Positions 18,836 to 32,074 of a stretch of 48,207 bases of DNA are shown here, one piece after another. The stretch is taken from the NCBI GenBank assembly GCA_037176905.1, contig JBBBWG010016668.1, positions 1 to 48,207 on the forward strand, read 5' to 3'. The stretch is from Azolla pinnata. Its lineage: Eukaryota > Streptophyta > Polypodiopsida > Salviniales > Salviniaceae. Under the pieces are notes generated by a model. The model did no database searches. It was given only the letters and a program-made list of their open reading frames with translations, and was not told the DNA's origin. How positions within the stretch are numbered: position 1 is the stretch's first letter; every line of letters starts with the position of its first letter. A program made the translations under genes and the position numbers.

Positions 18836-20137
18836 ACATTCCATACAAATACATGATTGAACATTCGAGATCAGTATGTTGTATATGACACTAATCTAGG
18901 CAAGCATTTTGTGGGTGTACGGTACACATTACCATGTACCGGAACCTATTAGCAATATGCATCTGATACACATTGTTAATGTAAATCAGAATCCCAGAAA
19001 AATGTTCTATGAGCAATCTGCATTTCATACACAACGTTAACTTCAATCAGCTTCACATAAAAATGTTCTGAGATATAATACACATGTGTGGACAGTGGAT
19101 TGATGTGCATCAAAATATGCATTAGAAATGCTGTTAGCCAATGGCCGGATATCCGTAGAGCATGTGTTAAAAGGTCGGATATTGAATGTGAAAGGGTATC
19201 AATGCAGAATATGTATACCCAAATGAAATACCAGGATGTCTGCCTGTAGCTTATCAAAGAACATATGTTCTTACTTGCAGAAGTGCAATCCAATTTTATG
19301 GGTGGTAACATGATACCATGAGAAATGTACATTACAGATGCATAGGTATGTTTCGGGGATTAGGTACATTTCAGGGAGTAGTAGAGATTGATGTGATTGC
19401 AATAACTTCAGATGAATTCGACGAAACCAATATTATGCGTAAATCAGCAAAATTAATTTCAATCATCAGCGAGAACATGAAAATTTGCAGACATACTTGT
19501 TTTGATTCGTGTGTATGTCTCAGACATATAGTAATCAAAATCATATGGAACATCATGTTGAACTGAGACATCTTTATTCCATAGGAAAATATACACATCT
19601 GTAATCAATCCGTGCCCAGAAAAAATCTCATGCTTGAATACAAAAAATGCAGTTCATGAATTCACACTTTCCTTTTACTAGCTACAAATGTATAACTTTG
19701 AGAATGAGAAGAGGCCTGTACTTCTTGTTCGGTAGTTTCATCTCTTCTTTACAAACAAGCAATGCGCAAGCACAGTGCTTCAAAAAAATGTTACTGTTAT
19801 TTCAGACATAATTTGGAAATGTCAAAAATACAACCAAGTATTTGACGATGATATTGTAGGAAAGTCGGATATACTTTTTTCTTGGGACTGTTTTGGAAGT
19901 CCTAATTATAACTAGATACAAGAGGTACGTGAGGCACAAATATATACGCCGATTAAAATCGATGTAGTTCGGATTCCTTATACCAGAGATTACTGAGCAA
20001 CGGCAGTTACAAAAACATCCATATTCAACCGTTTTCTCCTGAACAGAGGTAATACTAATATGCACACACCAATATTCAGTTAACAGAGGTAATACTAATA
20101 TGCACACACCAATATTCAGTTACACACCAATACTCAG
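18836..20137. other. Convergent intergenic region, PPR gene and CHFR-like gene
   Basis: AT-rich 3' flanks of two convergent genes. A 40-bp tandem repeat lies at the right end (20042-20140). No gene is recognised. Confidence 0.55.
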
Positions 20138-20140
20138 TTA
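20042..20140. repeat. 40-bp tandem repeat abutting the stop codon of the CHFR-like gene
   Basis: Two direct copies (20042-20081 and 20082-20121) of a unit beginning aacagaggtaatactaata and ending aatattcagtt. A third, partial copy (acacaccaatactcagtta) contains the TAA stop of the minus-strand gene. Confidence 0.9.
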
Positions 20141-23100
20141 ACGGGCACCTCTAACAAGTGGTTCACAAGCATGGTTGTAGTTTTGCGTGTGTAAAACATT
20201 ATGTCGCTGAGTTCGGCATAGTCTTCCATACCAACAGTTTTCCCTTCCAGCTGCATCCGATGGGAGTTCCTATACAAAGATGAAGATCAGAAAATAAGAA
20301 AACCATAAGAATCATCCATTGGTCCAGATTCAAACATCAACTCACATTTCGCGGGATAGACAACCGGAATTCATACAAAAGATGGGCAACAATGATCTCT
20401 GCACATTGCCTGCAAAATACGCTAACGTTAATAGGCAGTTCACGAATCATAGATATACAGTGAAAAAGGAATTGGCCCAGAAAAATTACTTGCAGAAATA
20501 AGACTCCCTTGTAAATGGTCCAGTGAGAAACTCGGGCATTCCTATGTGAATATATTGTTAGAACATCCCCACATGAGCATGCATTTCAAGCTTACTGCAC
20601 ACTACAGCCTACCAATTATCCCCATGCACATTTTCTGAAAGTCTTCTAGCACAACATCGTGAATATGAACTCCATGCTCTCGCATATACCGTTTAGTAAC
20701 CTGTACAAAAGAGAACCACAAGAAGACATTATCTTTCAAACAAAAAGTCATACGTGTAAGAAGACAAGTTTAGCAGAAACTCACATCTTGTTCATATGCA
20801 TTGCCCAGAAATGCTCCTGCTGGGAAATCTTCAAAATTTTGATCATTCATCTGAAATACAGAACACATGTAAATGCAAGGTGCAAACAGAAAGATAATTC
20901 GAACATTGTGAACTGGAAAGCACCTTTTTCATCATACAATTAGGCCGAGAGCTCCCTATGTTCTGAGAATTCCAATACAACCCACAAAAAGCTTGGTGGC
21001 ATCCAGCACCTACAAGGACCCATGTTCCATATCAGTTCTCAGATCTAGAAAGGCAACTAGCAGAAAGAAATGTGGAATACATTTTTGAGGTATATCTACA
21101 TCTGATCTATCTGGCATCAGCTTATTGCATGTGCTACATAGAATATGACGAGATCCCAGTCCACAGCGAAATGCACCACCTGTGAATGAAGTTCATTGAC
21201 CCGAGGAATGGTCAATTAACCAATTCTTCAAGTCATCAAAACACTTCCACAAATAAAACATAATCCACAAACGGAAACTGCTGTTTTTTATTTAGAATTA
21301 CATGGATACCTATGGAAAGATTACGTCTTGGACACTGTGGGCAATATTGACCATCATTACCATCACTTTCTGAACCATCATCATTATCACCTGTTCCTAT
21401 TTTAACCTATATGTTATGCTGGTTGTTAGAATCCATTCTGTTCGATGGAATGGATGTAGAAAACCTTCAATCAGAAAACATACATAGTTACTTCCAACAA
21501 TTGAAATCTGGTTCAGACGTGTGATTTCCTCATCAGGCCTTTTCCATGAGGGAGATTCCTTCAGATAATTCTAAAACAAACCACAAAATACAAAAAACAT
21601 TGATGGCAGATCCTTTATAAACATGTTTCACATCAAAATCTATACAGTATGACAAGCAGCAGCAAATATGAATGAGCTGAAAAGAATATCCTTGAAGAAA
21701 CTTGTGTTATTTTAAGAAAGCAATTGTAGATGGAGAAACAACCAGCAGTATTTGACTTGAGACACTCACTGTAGATTTGAAATGATATATACAAAGTTGT
21801 AGAAGGATAGAATGCTGACTACAAATTTGCCTGAGCTAAGCACCTGAATTATATTATGCAACGTGTGGTTTCTCTTCACAAAAACTACCGCTTCTCGGCA
21901 TTGAGGACAATTGCACCCGGACATTCTGTTGTTCTTATACCAGCGCGAAAAGCAACCATTACTGCATATACTCAAGCACATCAAAAAACTGTTTAGGCAC
22001 AAAATGATACAACATAAAAACACACCAAAGACAAGAGATCACATAAAACTCACCAAAAGTTATGAAGGCATGGTGCAATGGTGACAACATCGTGGAAAAG
22101 ACTGAGACATATAGGGCATGTTAAGTCATCCTTGAGTTTTAAAAGCTGCTGCACAAAAGGAAACCAATAATGTTTGATTTTCCAGGTCCAAAAATGCTTT
22201 AAAAAAAACATTAGGCTTCAGGTTATGCAAGTATATCCATGCATTGAATAGGAAATAGGTACTTTACTCCGTCACTGGCAAGATGAAGGCAACGCAATGG
22301 TTTGTACATCTTCCTGTGAATTTACACATACCTCATTTGTTTGTTTCCCACTAACAGTGACATCTTTCACGAGTTTGTTCTGCCGATTATCATGAACATG
22401 AAGGATATACTGTGGTGAGCCTGGATTCACAAGTTATGGCCACACATAAATGGGAGAAGAAGGTTATACAATCAGGTGTAGTGGGAGTAACAGTTACCAG
22501 AAATCAGGCCTAACGTAATGCCATCACCATTATTAACAGACCTTGCATCCCCATTCTCTAAGCTTGAACCATTGACAAGGACTCCATTTTCACTGTATGT
22601 GAAATCACAAGCAAGCACGTTCCCAGATCAAAAGCAAAAAGACATCGCATTTAGAAGAAGACAAAACATCTCAAAACAAGCTTCATAGCAGTAATTTACA
22701 CAACAGTTAATGTACAATTGTGCCTCATTAGTTGTATCTATCAAATATATACATCATTGGTCCAGATTGGAGAGCACGCTTCTAATGTTTTCCATAAAAG
22801 AATTAGATTGTCTAAATAACACATGCAGGTACTCTGAGACAACACGGCATCAAAACACATTATGAGAAAATTCATAGAAAATTTTGAAAGTGCTGCACCA
22901 CACACTCTAGTTCTATACATCGAGAATGCCTTAGATGGATCAATGCCCGTTTATATAACATTTTGCAGAAATTTCATACCAAACATAACAATGAATAGAC
23001 AAACCAAGGCTTGAAACTCAACTATTAATGTCATTTCACAATGAACTTAGCCACGAGGAGATACCAAGAAGAATACGAACCTCAAATTGTTCACATATAT

Positions 23101-23858
23101 CCGTCCTGATGCCTCCTTGTGAATCCTGCAATGGAACTTGCTAACTCTCTTGTTCCCATTTACATTTCCTCGGCCAACAATACTGTCTTCCTCCCAAAGA
23201 TCTATATCTGGATTAGACCTCTGAATTGCCACTGCAAAATTAGCAACACTGAATGGGATGAAAGACTTCCAAGGGATCACTTTTGAATGATGTCAGTAGT
23301 GGTGTGTTTGGAGGAAAAATCATATGGATTGCATGTTGTAACTCTTGAGTTCTCCTAGCCACTGTGGTGTTTACACGCGAGATTCATCAGCTTTAATTGA
23401 TAGTTTCTTTTCAGGGATGAGATGTAGAATGCAAACCATGCTATACTTTTTGATATTTCAGCTCATTTAACAATCCGAATTGGGGCATGGAAGGACCAGT
23501 GAAAGCGAAAGATCAACGCCCCCCAGTTCCATCTCAGACAACCATACCTAAAAAATAGTGTGGTATGCCATCACAGCACAAGTAGCCATAAAGATACAGC
23601 CAAAAAGACGCAGAAAACCAGCAAGACAAAACCGGATACAAGATCAGAGGCATGCAAGAGAAAGCACTGACACGAAACTAAGTGCCGTAAAGCAAGTGTG
23701 TGTGTGTATTCATGCTGGTTTAGGGTTCCGGGTTTTAGGGTTTGGGACTTGGGAATCCGGCATTCGACAGCTGTGCAATGTAAAAAGCATTTGCACGAAA
23801 CTAGATGGAAGTGACTGTATTTCCTTGCTGGATTAGGGTTCAGGATGCCAAGCATGCT

Positions 23859-23927
<69 letters not shown>

Positions 23928-24262
23928 CTGTGGATATCACCACATTGTCGTATGTTTTTGTCTCATGGGCCATGGACTGTATTTTCTTGCCGATTTAGGG
24001 TTTAGCGTGTCAGATCTGCTGCATGCATTCTGCCTCTATCACTGCTCTGGATATACACATCTTTCCTTCCTTCCTCGCCCATCGCTCTCTCACCACATCA
24101 CACACACACACGGATGTGGTCAGCGGCCTTACCTAGGCGAGCCCACGGCTTCATCGCCGAGGAAGAAGAACTAGCCTGATTAGCATCGGGCTCCGAGTCC
24201 ACATCAGAGTCGCCATGCGGAGTGTCCACATCGTAGGTGCTATCATCTGGTGGGCGATTCAT
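20138..24262 (-). CDS. CHFR-type E3 ubiquitin ligase (FHA - RING - Cys-rich - PBZ-like)
   Basis: Fifteen exons: 24262-24133, 23231-23081, 22592-22498, 22420-22332, 22148-22054, 21961-21844, 21570-21492, 21396-21310, 21179-21081, 21009-20924, 20850-20785, 20700-20613, 20541-20490, 20409-20346, 20269-20138; 476 residues. The FHA domain (about 40-135) shows IVGRG, the S..H pair in VSKFHCRI and the ENGVLVNG loop, the phosphothreonine-binding residues. A C3HC4 RING follows (166-208: CPIC ... CLHNFCNGC ... CPQC). Next is the CHFR cysteine-rich region (CPQC, CSTC, CAGCHQAFCGLYW). The C-terminus has CWYGRLC ... H..NYNHAC, a poly(ADP-ribose)-binding zinc-finger-like motif. In animals CHFR is a mitotic checkpoint ligase that binds PAR; plant roles are less clear. 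Nuclear action is expected. Exon 8 uses the second of two nearby AGs, since the first would put a stop in frame. Confidence 0.92.
23232..24132 (-). other. CHFR-like gene intron 1, with telomere-like and CT repeats
   Basis: This 901-bp intron carries a pure (CT)n run of about 66 bases (23859-23924). It also has interspersed TTTAGGG-like words on the plus strand (23720-23750, 23832, 23995). No gene is seen in it. Confidence 0.7.
23859..23924. repeat. (CT)n microsatellite
   Basis: Seen directly: about 33 uninterrupted CT units on the plus strand, within intron 1 of the CHFR-like gene. Confidence 0.98.
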
Positions 24263-24298
24263 GGCTGGGCCGCCTTCAGCGCCGCCAGCAAAACACCC

Positions 24299-24301
<3 letters not shown>

Positions 24302-24336
<35 letters not shown>
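24302..24336. repeat. (GA)n microsatellite in the CHFR-like 5' leader
   Basis: Seen directly: about 17 GA units 40 bases upstream of the minus-strand ATG, so the leader would read (CT)n. Confidence 0.97.
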
Positions 24337-24339
<3 letters not shown>

Positions 24340-24412
24340 AGACGCAGACCTCTGGAGAGAGCTTGTTCTAGCTGCTGAAAACACAGAAGCTTCACGAGGG
24401 TTTGCTCAGAGA

Positions 24413-25497
24413 AGCTCAAGGCAAAGCTCAAGGAAGGTCAAGGAAAAGGTCAAGGAAGGTCAAGGTCGGTCAAAAGAAGGCCAAGGAATGAAGGAAAAGG
24501 TCAAAGAATGTCAAGGAAAAGGTCATGTAAGGTCAAGGAAAAGGTCATGTAAGGTCAAGGAAAAGGTCAATGAAGGTCAAGGAAAAGGTCAATGAAGGTC
24601 AATGAAGGTCCAAAGAAGGTCAATGAAGGTCCAAAGAAGGTCAAGTAAGGTCCAAGCGGTGTCAAGAAAGAATCAAGGAAGGTCAAAAGAAGGTCAAGGA
24701 ATGCCCAAGGAAGGTCGAGAAAGGTCGAACAAGGTCAAGGAAGAGGTCAAACGATGTCAAGGAAGGTCCAAAGAAGGTCAAGGAAGGTTCAAGCGATGTC
24801 AAGCAAGATCAAGGAGGGTGAAAAGAAGGTCAAGGAATGCCCAAGGAAGGTCGGGAAAGGTCAACAAGGTCAAGGAAGGTCAAGAAAGGTCAATGAAGGT
24901 CCAAAGAAGGTCAAAGGAAGGTCCAAGCGGTGTCAAGAAAGATCAAGGAAGGTCAAAAGAAGGTCAACGAATGCCCAAGGAAGGTCAAGAAAGGTCATGG
25001 AAGGTCAAGGAAAAGGTCAAACAATGTCAAGGAATCCAAAGAAGGTCAAGGAGGGTCCAAGCGGTGTGAAGAAAGATCAAGGTTGGTCAAAAGAATGTCA
25101 AGGAGTGCCCAAGGAAGGCTGAGAAAGGTCAAACAAGGTCAAACAAGGTCAAACAAGGTCCAAAGAAGGTCAAGGAAGGTCCAAGCGGTGTCAAGAAAGA
25201 TCAAGGAGGGCCAAAAGAAGGTCAAGGAATGCCCAAGGAAGGTGGACAAAGGTCAAACAAGGTCAAAAGAAGGTCAATTAAGGTCAATGAAGGTCAATTA
25301 AGGTCAATGAAGGTCAAACAAGGTAAAAAAGGTCAAGGAAGGTCAATGAAGGTCAAACAAGCTTAAAAAAGGTCAATGAAGGTCAATGAAGGTCAAGAAT
25401 GGTCCAAAGAAGGTCAAGGAGGGTCTAGCGATGTCAAGAAAAGATCAAGCAAGGTCAAAAGAAGGTCAAGGAATGCCCGAGGAAGGTCAAGGAATCT
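24413..25497. repeat. Two-tier satellite: GGTCAAGGAA-type monomers in a ~130-bp higher-order unit
   Basis: The whole kilobase is made of 8-11 bp words such as aaggtcaagg, aaggtcaatg, aggtcaaaag and ggtccaaag. Superimposed is a longer unit: ggtccaagcggtgtcaag, then atcaaggaaggtcaaaag, then aaggtcaaggaatgccc. It starts at 24649, 24786, 24920, 25054, 25178 and 25422 (spacings 137, 134, 134, 124, 244). The array sits between the CHFR-like gene start and the TTC38-like gene end. Plus-strand open frames across it are lysine-rich by-products of the repeat. Confidence 0.95.
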
Positions 25498-26297
25498 TTT
25501 GTTGCTTCATTTGCATTCGAATTTCCAGCATCCGAGCAGTTAACAACCATGGATTTCTACTGCAAGTATCATCATTTACCCCAACTTGACTGGGGTTTTA
25601 GGGTTCAAGTCGGACTGCGAATTCACCAAATAGTGGCTCTATTCTTGGCCTCTCTACATTGCAACCATCAAGAATCTAGGGATGGAAGCCAAGTTTTTCG
25701 TGCGCTAATTTGCATGAAATGAACAAAAAGAATCAAAGCAACTGCCATCAATCTTCCGGTAACGTTTCTCGACTCCCAAGTGGCAATGGACAAAATCAGT
25801 CCAGCGGATCCATTCCGAGAATTCATTCCTTTCGAAAATTCGTACAAGCCCAATATCCATGAGTAGATTCAATAAATACAGCATTCTGAACATCAGCAGA
25901 TTCGTCGCCAACACGAAAACATTTGCGGAGAAGAAAAATCTCGCAGTTGATTCGTGCACATAAATCAATCTAGCCATATGATTTTTTACCCAGCCACTTC
26001 ACATTCTTGATGATGGGAATTCCACCCTGATAATCCATATCGGTAGCAGCTCGATTTCATCAATTTCAAAAACTTCAAAATAGAAAATACAGTAGGCAAA
26101 TAAAAGCATCGTTCTTTCGTCAAATGCTGGGAATTGAAGTTCAATTTGTCGGCATATTCTTCAAAAAACTTTACAATTCTCACAGCCTCGTGCCAGCAAC
26201 AAGGAGTTGCCTGCCGATGCTGAGGGTTTTTTCTTACACAATAACATGTTATGTACACAACATTGCAAAAGCATTAAAAGAAAAAAGAAATGGAGAA
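25498..26297. other. Intergenic, no gene seen
   Basis: This 800-bp stretch lies between the satellite and the stop of the TTC38-like gene. The minus-strand open frames here (90 codons at most) lack family resemblance. Confidence 0.5.
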
Positions 26298-29200
26298 TCA
26301 CAATGCAAGTTGAGCTCGTATCGATGGGATTGCCTGCAGATAGTGTTGCTTGATAGTGTCAGCATGCTTTGCTGCTTTTTCCGCTTTTTCCAGCATTCCG
26401 GTCTTAGTGTAGAACTCCCCCTATGCCCCAATTAAAAAAATAAGCAAAGTTTAAGTTTCAAGTCTTTTTCCAGCTAAAAAGATCCTGCACTCTAATCTTT
26501 ATCACCGTTTTTTCAGTCGTTTTGAATCTCTTTTTGACGGTAAAAAGAAAAGGTTTCAAAAGATGCCTCTTTTCTCAAAAGACTTGCCACAATACCTACC
26601 ATCAGCTCCCACACGAAAGGTGATCCGTGATATGTGGCTACACGCCGTTGTAACACTTCAGACACTAGAACACCATCCATTGTTAACAATTAGTTGTTTC
26701 AAAACCGGTAGTCCAAATTATCTCAAACTAAGCAAAATCGAAAGAAGAGTAAGAAACATTGTCACAACCTTGCTGGAAACGGCTCGAACGAAGAGCAGCT
26801 ATACACATCATCTCTTCAAATACATCAAGTTGTTCATCGGATGCTCCAATAACCTGAAAAAGAGATTCACATTGGGAAGTTGAGATCAACATCACAAAAT
26901 AAATGGTTTTGGTGGATATTGCATTGAAATTAAATACGCCGCACCTTGAGCTGAACCGTATTAAAGGAATCACCCAATACATTGAATGCCGCTTCAGGAT
27001 TTCCTTTCCCATACTCATACATGCTCTCAGCAAGCTGTAAAAATCAGACATCGTAAACCAATATCGTTGAGATTGAGCATCGCTTCTCGCAAGGTTCTAA
27101 ATTGAATCATTCCCATGTCCAGCATCCCTCATGTTACCATCAACCAAGGCTCACACATGTACAGGTCTTGACCGAAAACAATCAAAATTGGTGGCATCCT
27201 CACAACTAAACAGAAAGAAACTACACAACGCATCACATAGATAGCAACTTGCCAGATGCATCCACAAGATATTCAATCTTTGAGCACTTTAAACTTGATG
27301 TTGGATGCTCTTATCATGGCTCTGAAAGATAAGGGAGGTTTAACTATTTACTTAGCAAAAATGTACCTTTGAGAAAGCCTCCAGATTTCTTTGTTCATTT
27401 GGATCCATAGAATGAACTCTGCACCAAAGTTCCACAATCAGCCTTTTGAGTATTCACGCAATGCAACACAAAATATGTCCCACCTTTCCTGTATTTGTTT
27501 TAAAAGTTGTTGAGAGGTCCTCAATTCACCCGCATAAGCTAATGCCCAAATAGCCAAGCCATCCAAAAGCCGCTCCTTGTGCCACAACAACTATGAATAA
27601 CAAAGTGCATTGCATGTAAGAGAGAAGATGACATGAAAAATCTTTCTGAAGATTCATGATCACACTTGTATAAATGAAACAGGTAACTGTTGCATCAATA
27701 ATAGTATCTTACCTGATCACATAGGTGTGCTGCTACTTCAGAAATGCGGGTCCGGATGCCATCCCCATAACCACGCAACTCAAGGCGCAAAAGAAGACCA
27801 AGGGCATTCAATGATACCTAAAAAACACGACAATTAGTTCCAATTTTGGTGATCTCAGATGCTGCACATATTAAATAAGGTTATAATAACACAACCAAAA
27901 TGGGAGATCATCATTGACTTTATAATTTGTTTTAAAAATAATTACTTCTGAAAAATGGAAGTGAAAGCTAGGAACAATAAAGACAAAACTCCAAGACTTC
28001 ATTAACAATCAATAAGCTTTCAGATGACACTCACATTTAGGAGTATTAGCATAAAACAGGTCCACCAAAGGACGAATGGAAAGAAAAAATAATGTTGAAA
28101 CTACCTTGTGATGGGTTACAGTTCTTAATTCACCCAAATCTCTTTTTTCGAAAAAAATGATGGGAGGTTTTTCTCAGTGCAAGCCTAAGAATAACCATCG
28201 ACCTTGGGCACCACGTGCAGACAAGTCAAGTCTTCACGAAATTCTGATAGTGTTATGAAACATTTGTGATGAACAGTGGGAGCTTACTAATTACATGGTA
28301 TGCTTAAAATGTTGAATGGGTCGGATGTCTGTGAGCCAGACCCTGAGATATAAAATAATCACACATGATGAATGAACGCATCTCAATAATTAAGACCTTG
28401 CAAAAACATGATTCCAACCCACTGTTTGGAGCAATACTCCGAATTCATTCAGTTTCCTTGTAAGGAAGCAAGTTTCTGAAGGTTGCCTCTACATGAATAT
28501 AGGAACAAGGAGTCTTAGATAACATCTGCATCAAATAAATGTGGTCCCAATGTCTGCATCATCAAGTTTAGCACAGTGGCAGACAGATATCCTAATTATC
28601 CAATCATATTTAAAGATTTAATTCTTGGTTTTCACAGATCCCGACAAATTTCAAAGAGTAGTTTCCCTTGCCAATTCCTAAATGTCCAGAATTGTTAAAG
28701 AAATATAAACTCTAGTGACACACCCTGCAAGGTTTAGAACAGTGATTGCCAAGGTTCACACTGGAGAATAACTTTGGGATGAAAGAAAGTTTATATTAGC
28801 ATAGAGGCCGAAATGAACTACAAGATCAAAACGAGAAAATACATTTTCAAATGTTTTTATGACTGAATTGAGAAAACATATGACTATATATATGTTCTGA
28901 AATGTTCTAGATGGAAACTGTTGCTTGGATTATTCAACTTGCAGTTTAGCATTATTTTGATCATTCACGTCATTAAAGTAACCTTGTGAGTGTCAGATTA
29001 ATGTTCCATTAACAAAAATTTTCCAATTCCCATAAAGCTTCCATATCACAATAAACAGCAAGACAGTGAGAGAGAGCACAAATGTATTTGTATTAAGAAC
29101 CTGCACAGAGCCTCCTTGATCCCGGCATCGGGCAGGCCATATATGTGAATCAAATATCTCGACGACTTTGTCTAATGCATGGCTACTACCCCACTCCATG

Positions 29201-32074
29201 TATAAAAGAGCTAGGTGCCACCAATTGTGACTGTACCTGTGAAGCAATAGAAAAATCAAACGGTAATGAAGAATACTTGAGCAAATATTCAAAACTGGAA
29301 AGCAATGCCCCTCACGGTTACATAAAAGAGCAGCAATCGTTCCAAGACTGTTTGTGCCTCTCCATGAATATAATAGCTTCGTGAAAAAAGCATCTGTAGT
29401 GGTAAACATGACAAAGCTGCATACAAATAAAACATATAATGTTTCAGTCATAGTAGGTAAACCAGGCAGAGACAGCAGAGAAGTACTTTTCTCATACAGC
29501 ATGCTGGGCCCATTGATCTGCACTCTCTATGCAAAGAGCTTTCTTGGCTGCTGCTTCTGCTTCATCAAAATGCCCTGTTTCCAAAAGTGAAAATGCAAGC
29601 ATTCCATACATATAAGGTGAATCTTTGTTGGCTGGAAGAACCTGCCAAAAACAACATATATAGTAGCTTCAAAAACCAAACAAGAACCTACAAAAACAAA
29701 AAAAGAGCCTAAAAACATGAACTCCCTCTTTTCTTTCCGTAAATGTATGTTTGTATAAAACAACACGACAATACAAAAAACCCTTGCTATAGTAACTACT
29801 TATAAGTAGCAATGTGGCAAGGTCCACCTTCTAAGGTGCTGTAATACTAAATGGCATAAATCTACCTCCTCTGGGGACAAAGTTCCCATACAAAAAATTG
29901 TGAAACCTACCGAATCAACTTCCCTTTTATCCTACATATTTGTTGAGATACTCAAGAAAGCTCATCAAATAAGAAACCATAACTCAAGCACCAACTATAC
30001 TACATACTCAAGTACCTAAGATAATCAAACACAACCTTATATGATGGGGTTGGTAAAGCTTTAAGATTAAAGCCCAAGACTAGATAGAACAGAAAAAACA
30101 TATAGAGGAGAAGCACATGTATATATAACAAAGGCTCACAGTGCAACCTCGACCATTGGAATGACCAGGTCAGGAAATGCATGTATATCAATGCCATTAT
30201 CAAAAATCCAGAGAAAAGATTGCGACATCTTAACTTGGTCATCAATGGCCTAGAATCAGATTAACTTCATAAAAGGACTGATGTGCCAACTTTCTATTGC
30301 ACATCAAAATGTGATGGACGATTTTCATCACAGAGACAAACCAAAGCAATAGGACCTTTCAATATAAACAATAAACAGAGACCCTAAAAATGGTATCAAA
30401 CCAGGTCATAAAAAAGAGCATGCAACTAAAACCGAACATAAACTACTGGGGAATGTTATTGAGCTAGTTTTTTCACAAACGGTGAAAACCTAGCTCAACA
30501 AAGCAAAGGATCAACATTTTATCATGAATAACAGAAAGTTGGAGGTCCCTACTGTTGATTGTAGCGAATGAGAAGGCAGGAACTTGCAAATATATAGCAC
30601 CCAAACCCAGTGTTCCTATCATACTTAAAGATATCATGAACAAAATAAAACACACTAAAGTCCAGAAAAAAAATTAAGAAAACAAATACAAATAGACATA
30701 AAGAACCAGTTACAACAGAAGCCCCCCATCTATCCCTTTCTTTCGCCATGATGATCACAGGAAAGACATTTTATTGATATATCTATACCTTTTGAGCAAG
30801 CCTCAAAGATTCTTCAGATTTCCCTCTATAGAAGCAAAGCACTTGAACTCTCTTCAAGGAAACCAAGTCTTTCGGGAATGCTTCTAACAGCTGGAAAAGA
30901 AAATGTATGAGTTTCAGATATTCACTATGCTCCAACCTAAAGAGGAATGGCCACCACTTAATACCTTTGAATATGCTGTTATAGCAGCCTCTCGTTGCCC
31001 TTCTATCAATGCTTCAGCAGCATCTATAACCATCCTTTCATAAGAGGTCGCATTTATCTGCAACACAATTTGAGTAGTATTATGCCATGCTCAAGCCAAC
31101 ACATAGACCAGCCGGGAATAGATTTTAACACATGAAAATCCTTAAGTAAAACTAAGCTAATGCTCAAAATATCCAATGAAATAAAAAATGAGGAAACCAA
31201 AACAAGGAAAGGGATAGATTAGTCAATAATCAACAGTTACATACACAGGGAGTCCAAGAGTATATGAAAACCCACAAACAGCAAAAAAGTGTGAGCAATC
31301 AATTGCCATTATTGCTCAAAAGCACACTTCTGATTTCCCCGTGAATCAAATGATGGTTTTGGCAACTTCACATCAAGATAGGGCAGATGTTATGCCATCA
31401 AAGCGCAAACCCTAGACTCCAGTTCACTTACCAGATAGCTTTTAGCTTGAGCCAGCTGGACAGCTCCATCCGCAGAACTGCTTTTATAGGAATGTACAGC
31501 GGACAGAGCAAGAGAAAGAACACAGCTATTGTCCTCTTCCACCGCTTTATAGATGATCTTCTGATTAGCTCCATATGATAGAACCTGAGGATAGACAAGC
31601 AAACAGAGAGAGAACAATCACTAAGCAAATCAAACCAATACAAGAAACACAATGGAACAAAATGGGCTTTTATAATGCAGTGTCCCCCCTACCCCCAAGA
31701 AAAAAGAAAAGAACAAGGTTTTATGGTTTGTTCTTCATAGATTATCTCTGCAAATGCAGGGCTGTTAACGTACACGCCCATCTCGAAATTATGGCGATGT
31801 TCGAAATGAGATCTTCTGATTCCCAAATTTTCTTGGGCACCAGCAATAGAGCTAGATGCGATGAACATATGGGAGACAAAATCAGTGAAGTGGAAAAGCA
31901 CCATGCCTCGAATACCTTCGAATCTTTGAGACAAGGGAATGGAAAGCAGACCTCTAAGTAGTGAGAGTTGATGTGCCGAATGCATTCATCCGAAGAAGTA
32001 CGGATTGGATATCCCCAGAGGTCGGATGCAAATCCCGGGAGCTTCTCTTGTCGATGGGAATCAAGGATAGCCAT
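26298..32074 (-). CDS. Tetratricopeptide repeat protein 38 (TTC38) homologue
   Basis: Fourteen exons: 32074-31952, 31584-31432, 31057-30965, 30890-30789, 29641-29498, 29416-29322, 29236-29101, 27817-27713, 27590-27484, 27418-27367, 27034-26945, 26853-26769, 26664-26600, 26420-26298; 490 residues (human TTC38 about 470). It opens with LWGYPIRTSSDECIRHIN, matching the conserved TTC38 N-terminus. TPR-like helices follow (ALIEGQREAAITAYSK; YMYGMLAFSLLETGHF; WAQHALCHVYH), then the family core SHNWWHLALLYMEWG followed by IFDSHIWP. It ends with a TPR pair (GEFYTKTGMLEKAEKAAKHA). The molecular role of TTC38 is unknown; it is a soluble TPR-solenoid protein, widespread in bacteria and eukaryotes. Exon 6 starts after GTATGCAG because the nearer AG would break frame. 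Introns 4 and 7 exceed 1.1 kb. A GAT-rich array lies about 260 bp upstream of the start. Confidence 0.9.
27818..29100 (-). other. TTC38-like intron 7 (1283 bp)
   Basis: AT-rich intron with no coding or repeat structure that I can see. Intron 4 (29642-30788, 1147 bp) is similar. Open frames inside either are short and unlike known proteins. Confidence 0.6.

Noticed and set aside
24413..25497. CRISPR array
   Set aside because: The short regular repeats have no unique spacers, and the genome is a plant nucleus.
24602..25589. Lysine/glycine-rich plus-strand open frames of 67-155 codons
   Set aside because: By-products of the GGTCAAGG satellite. All three frames are open and give similar KEGQGRSK-type peptides, and the repeat period does not keep one frame.
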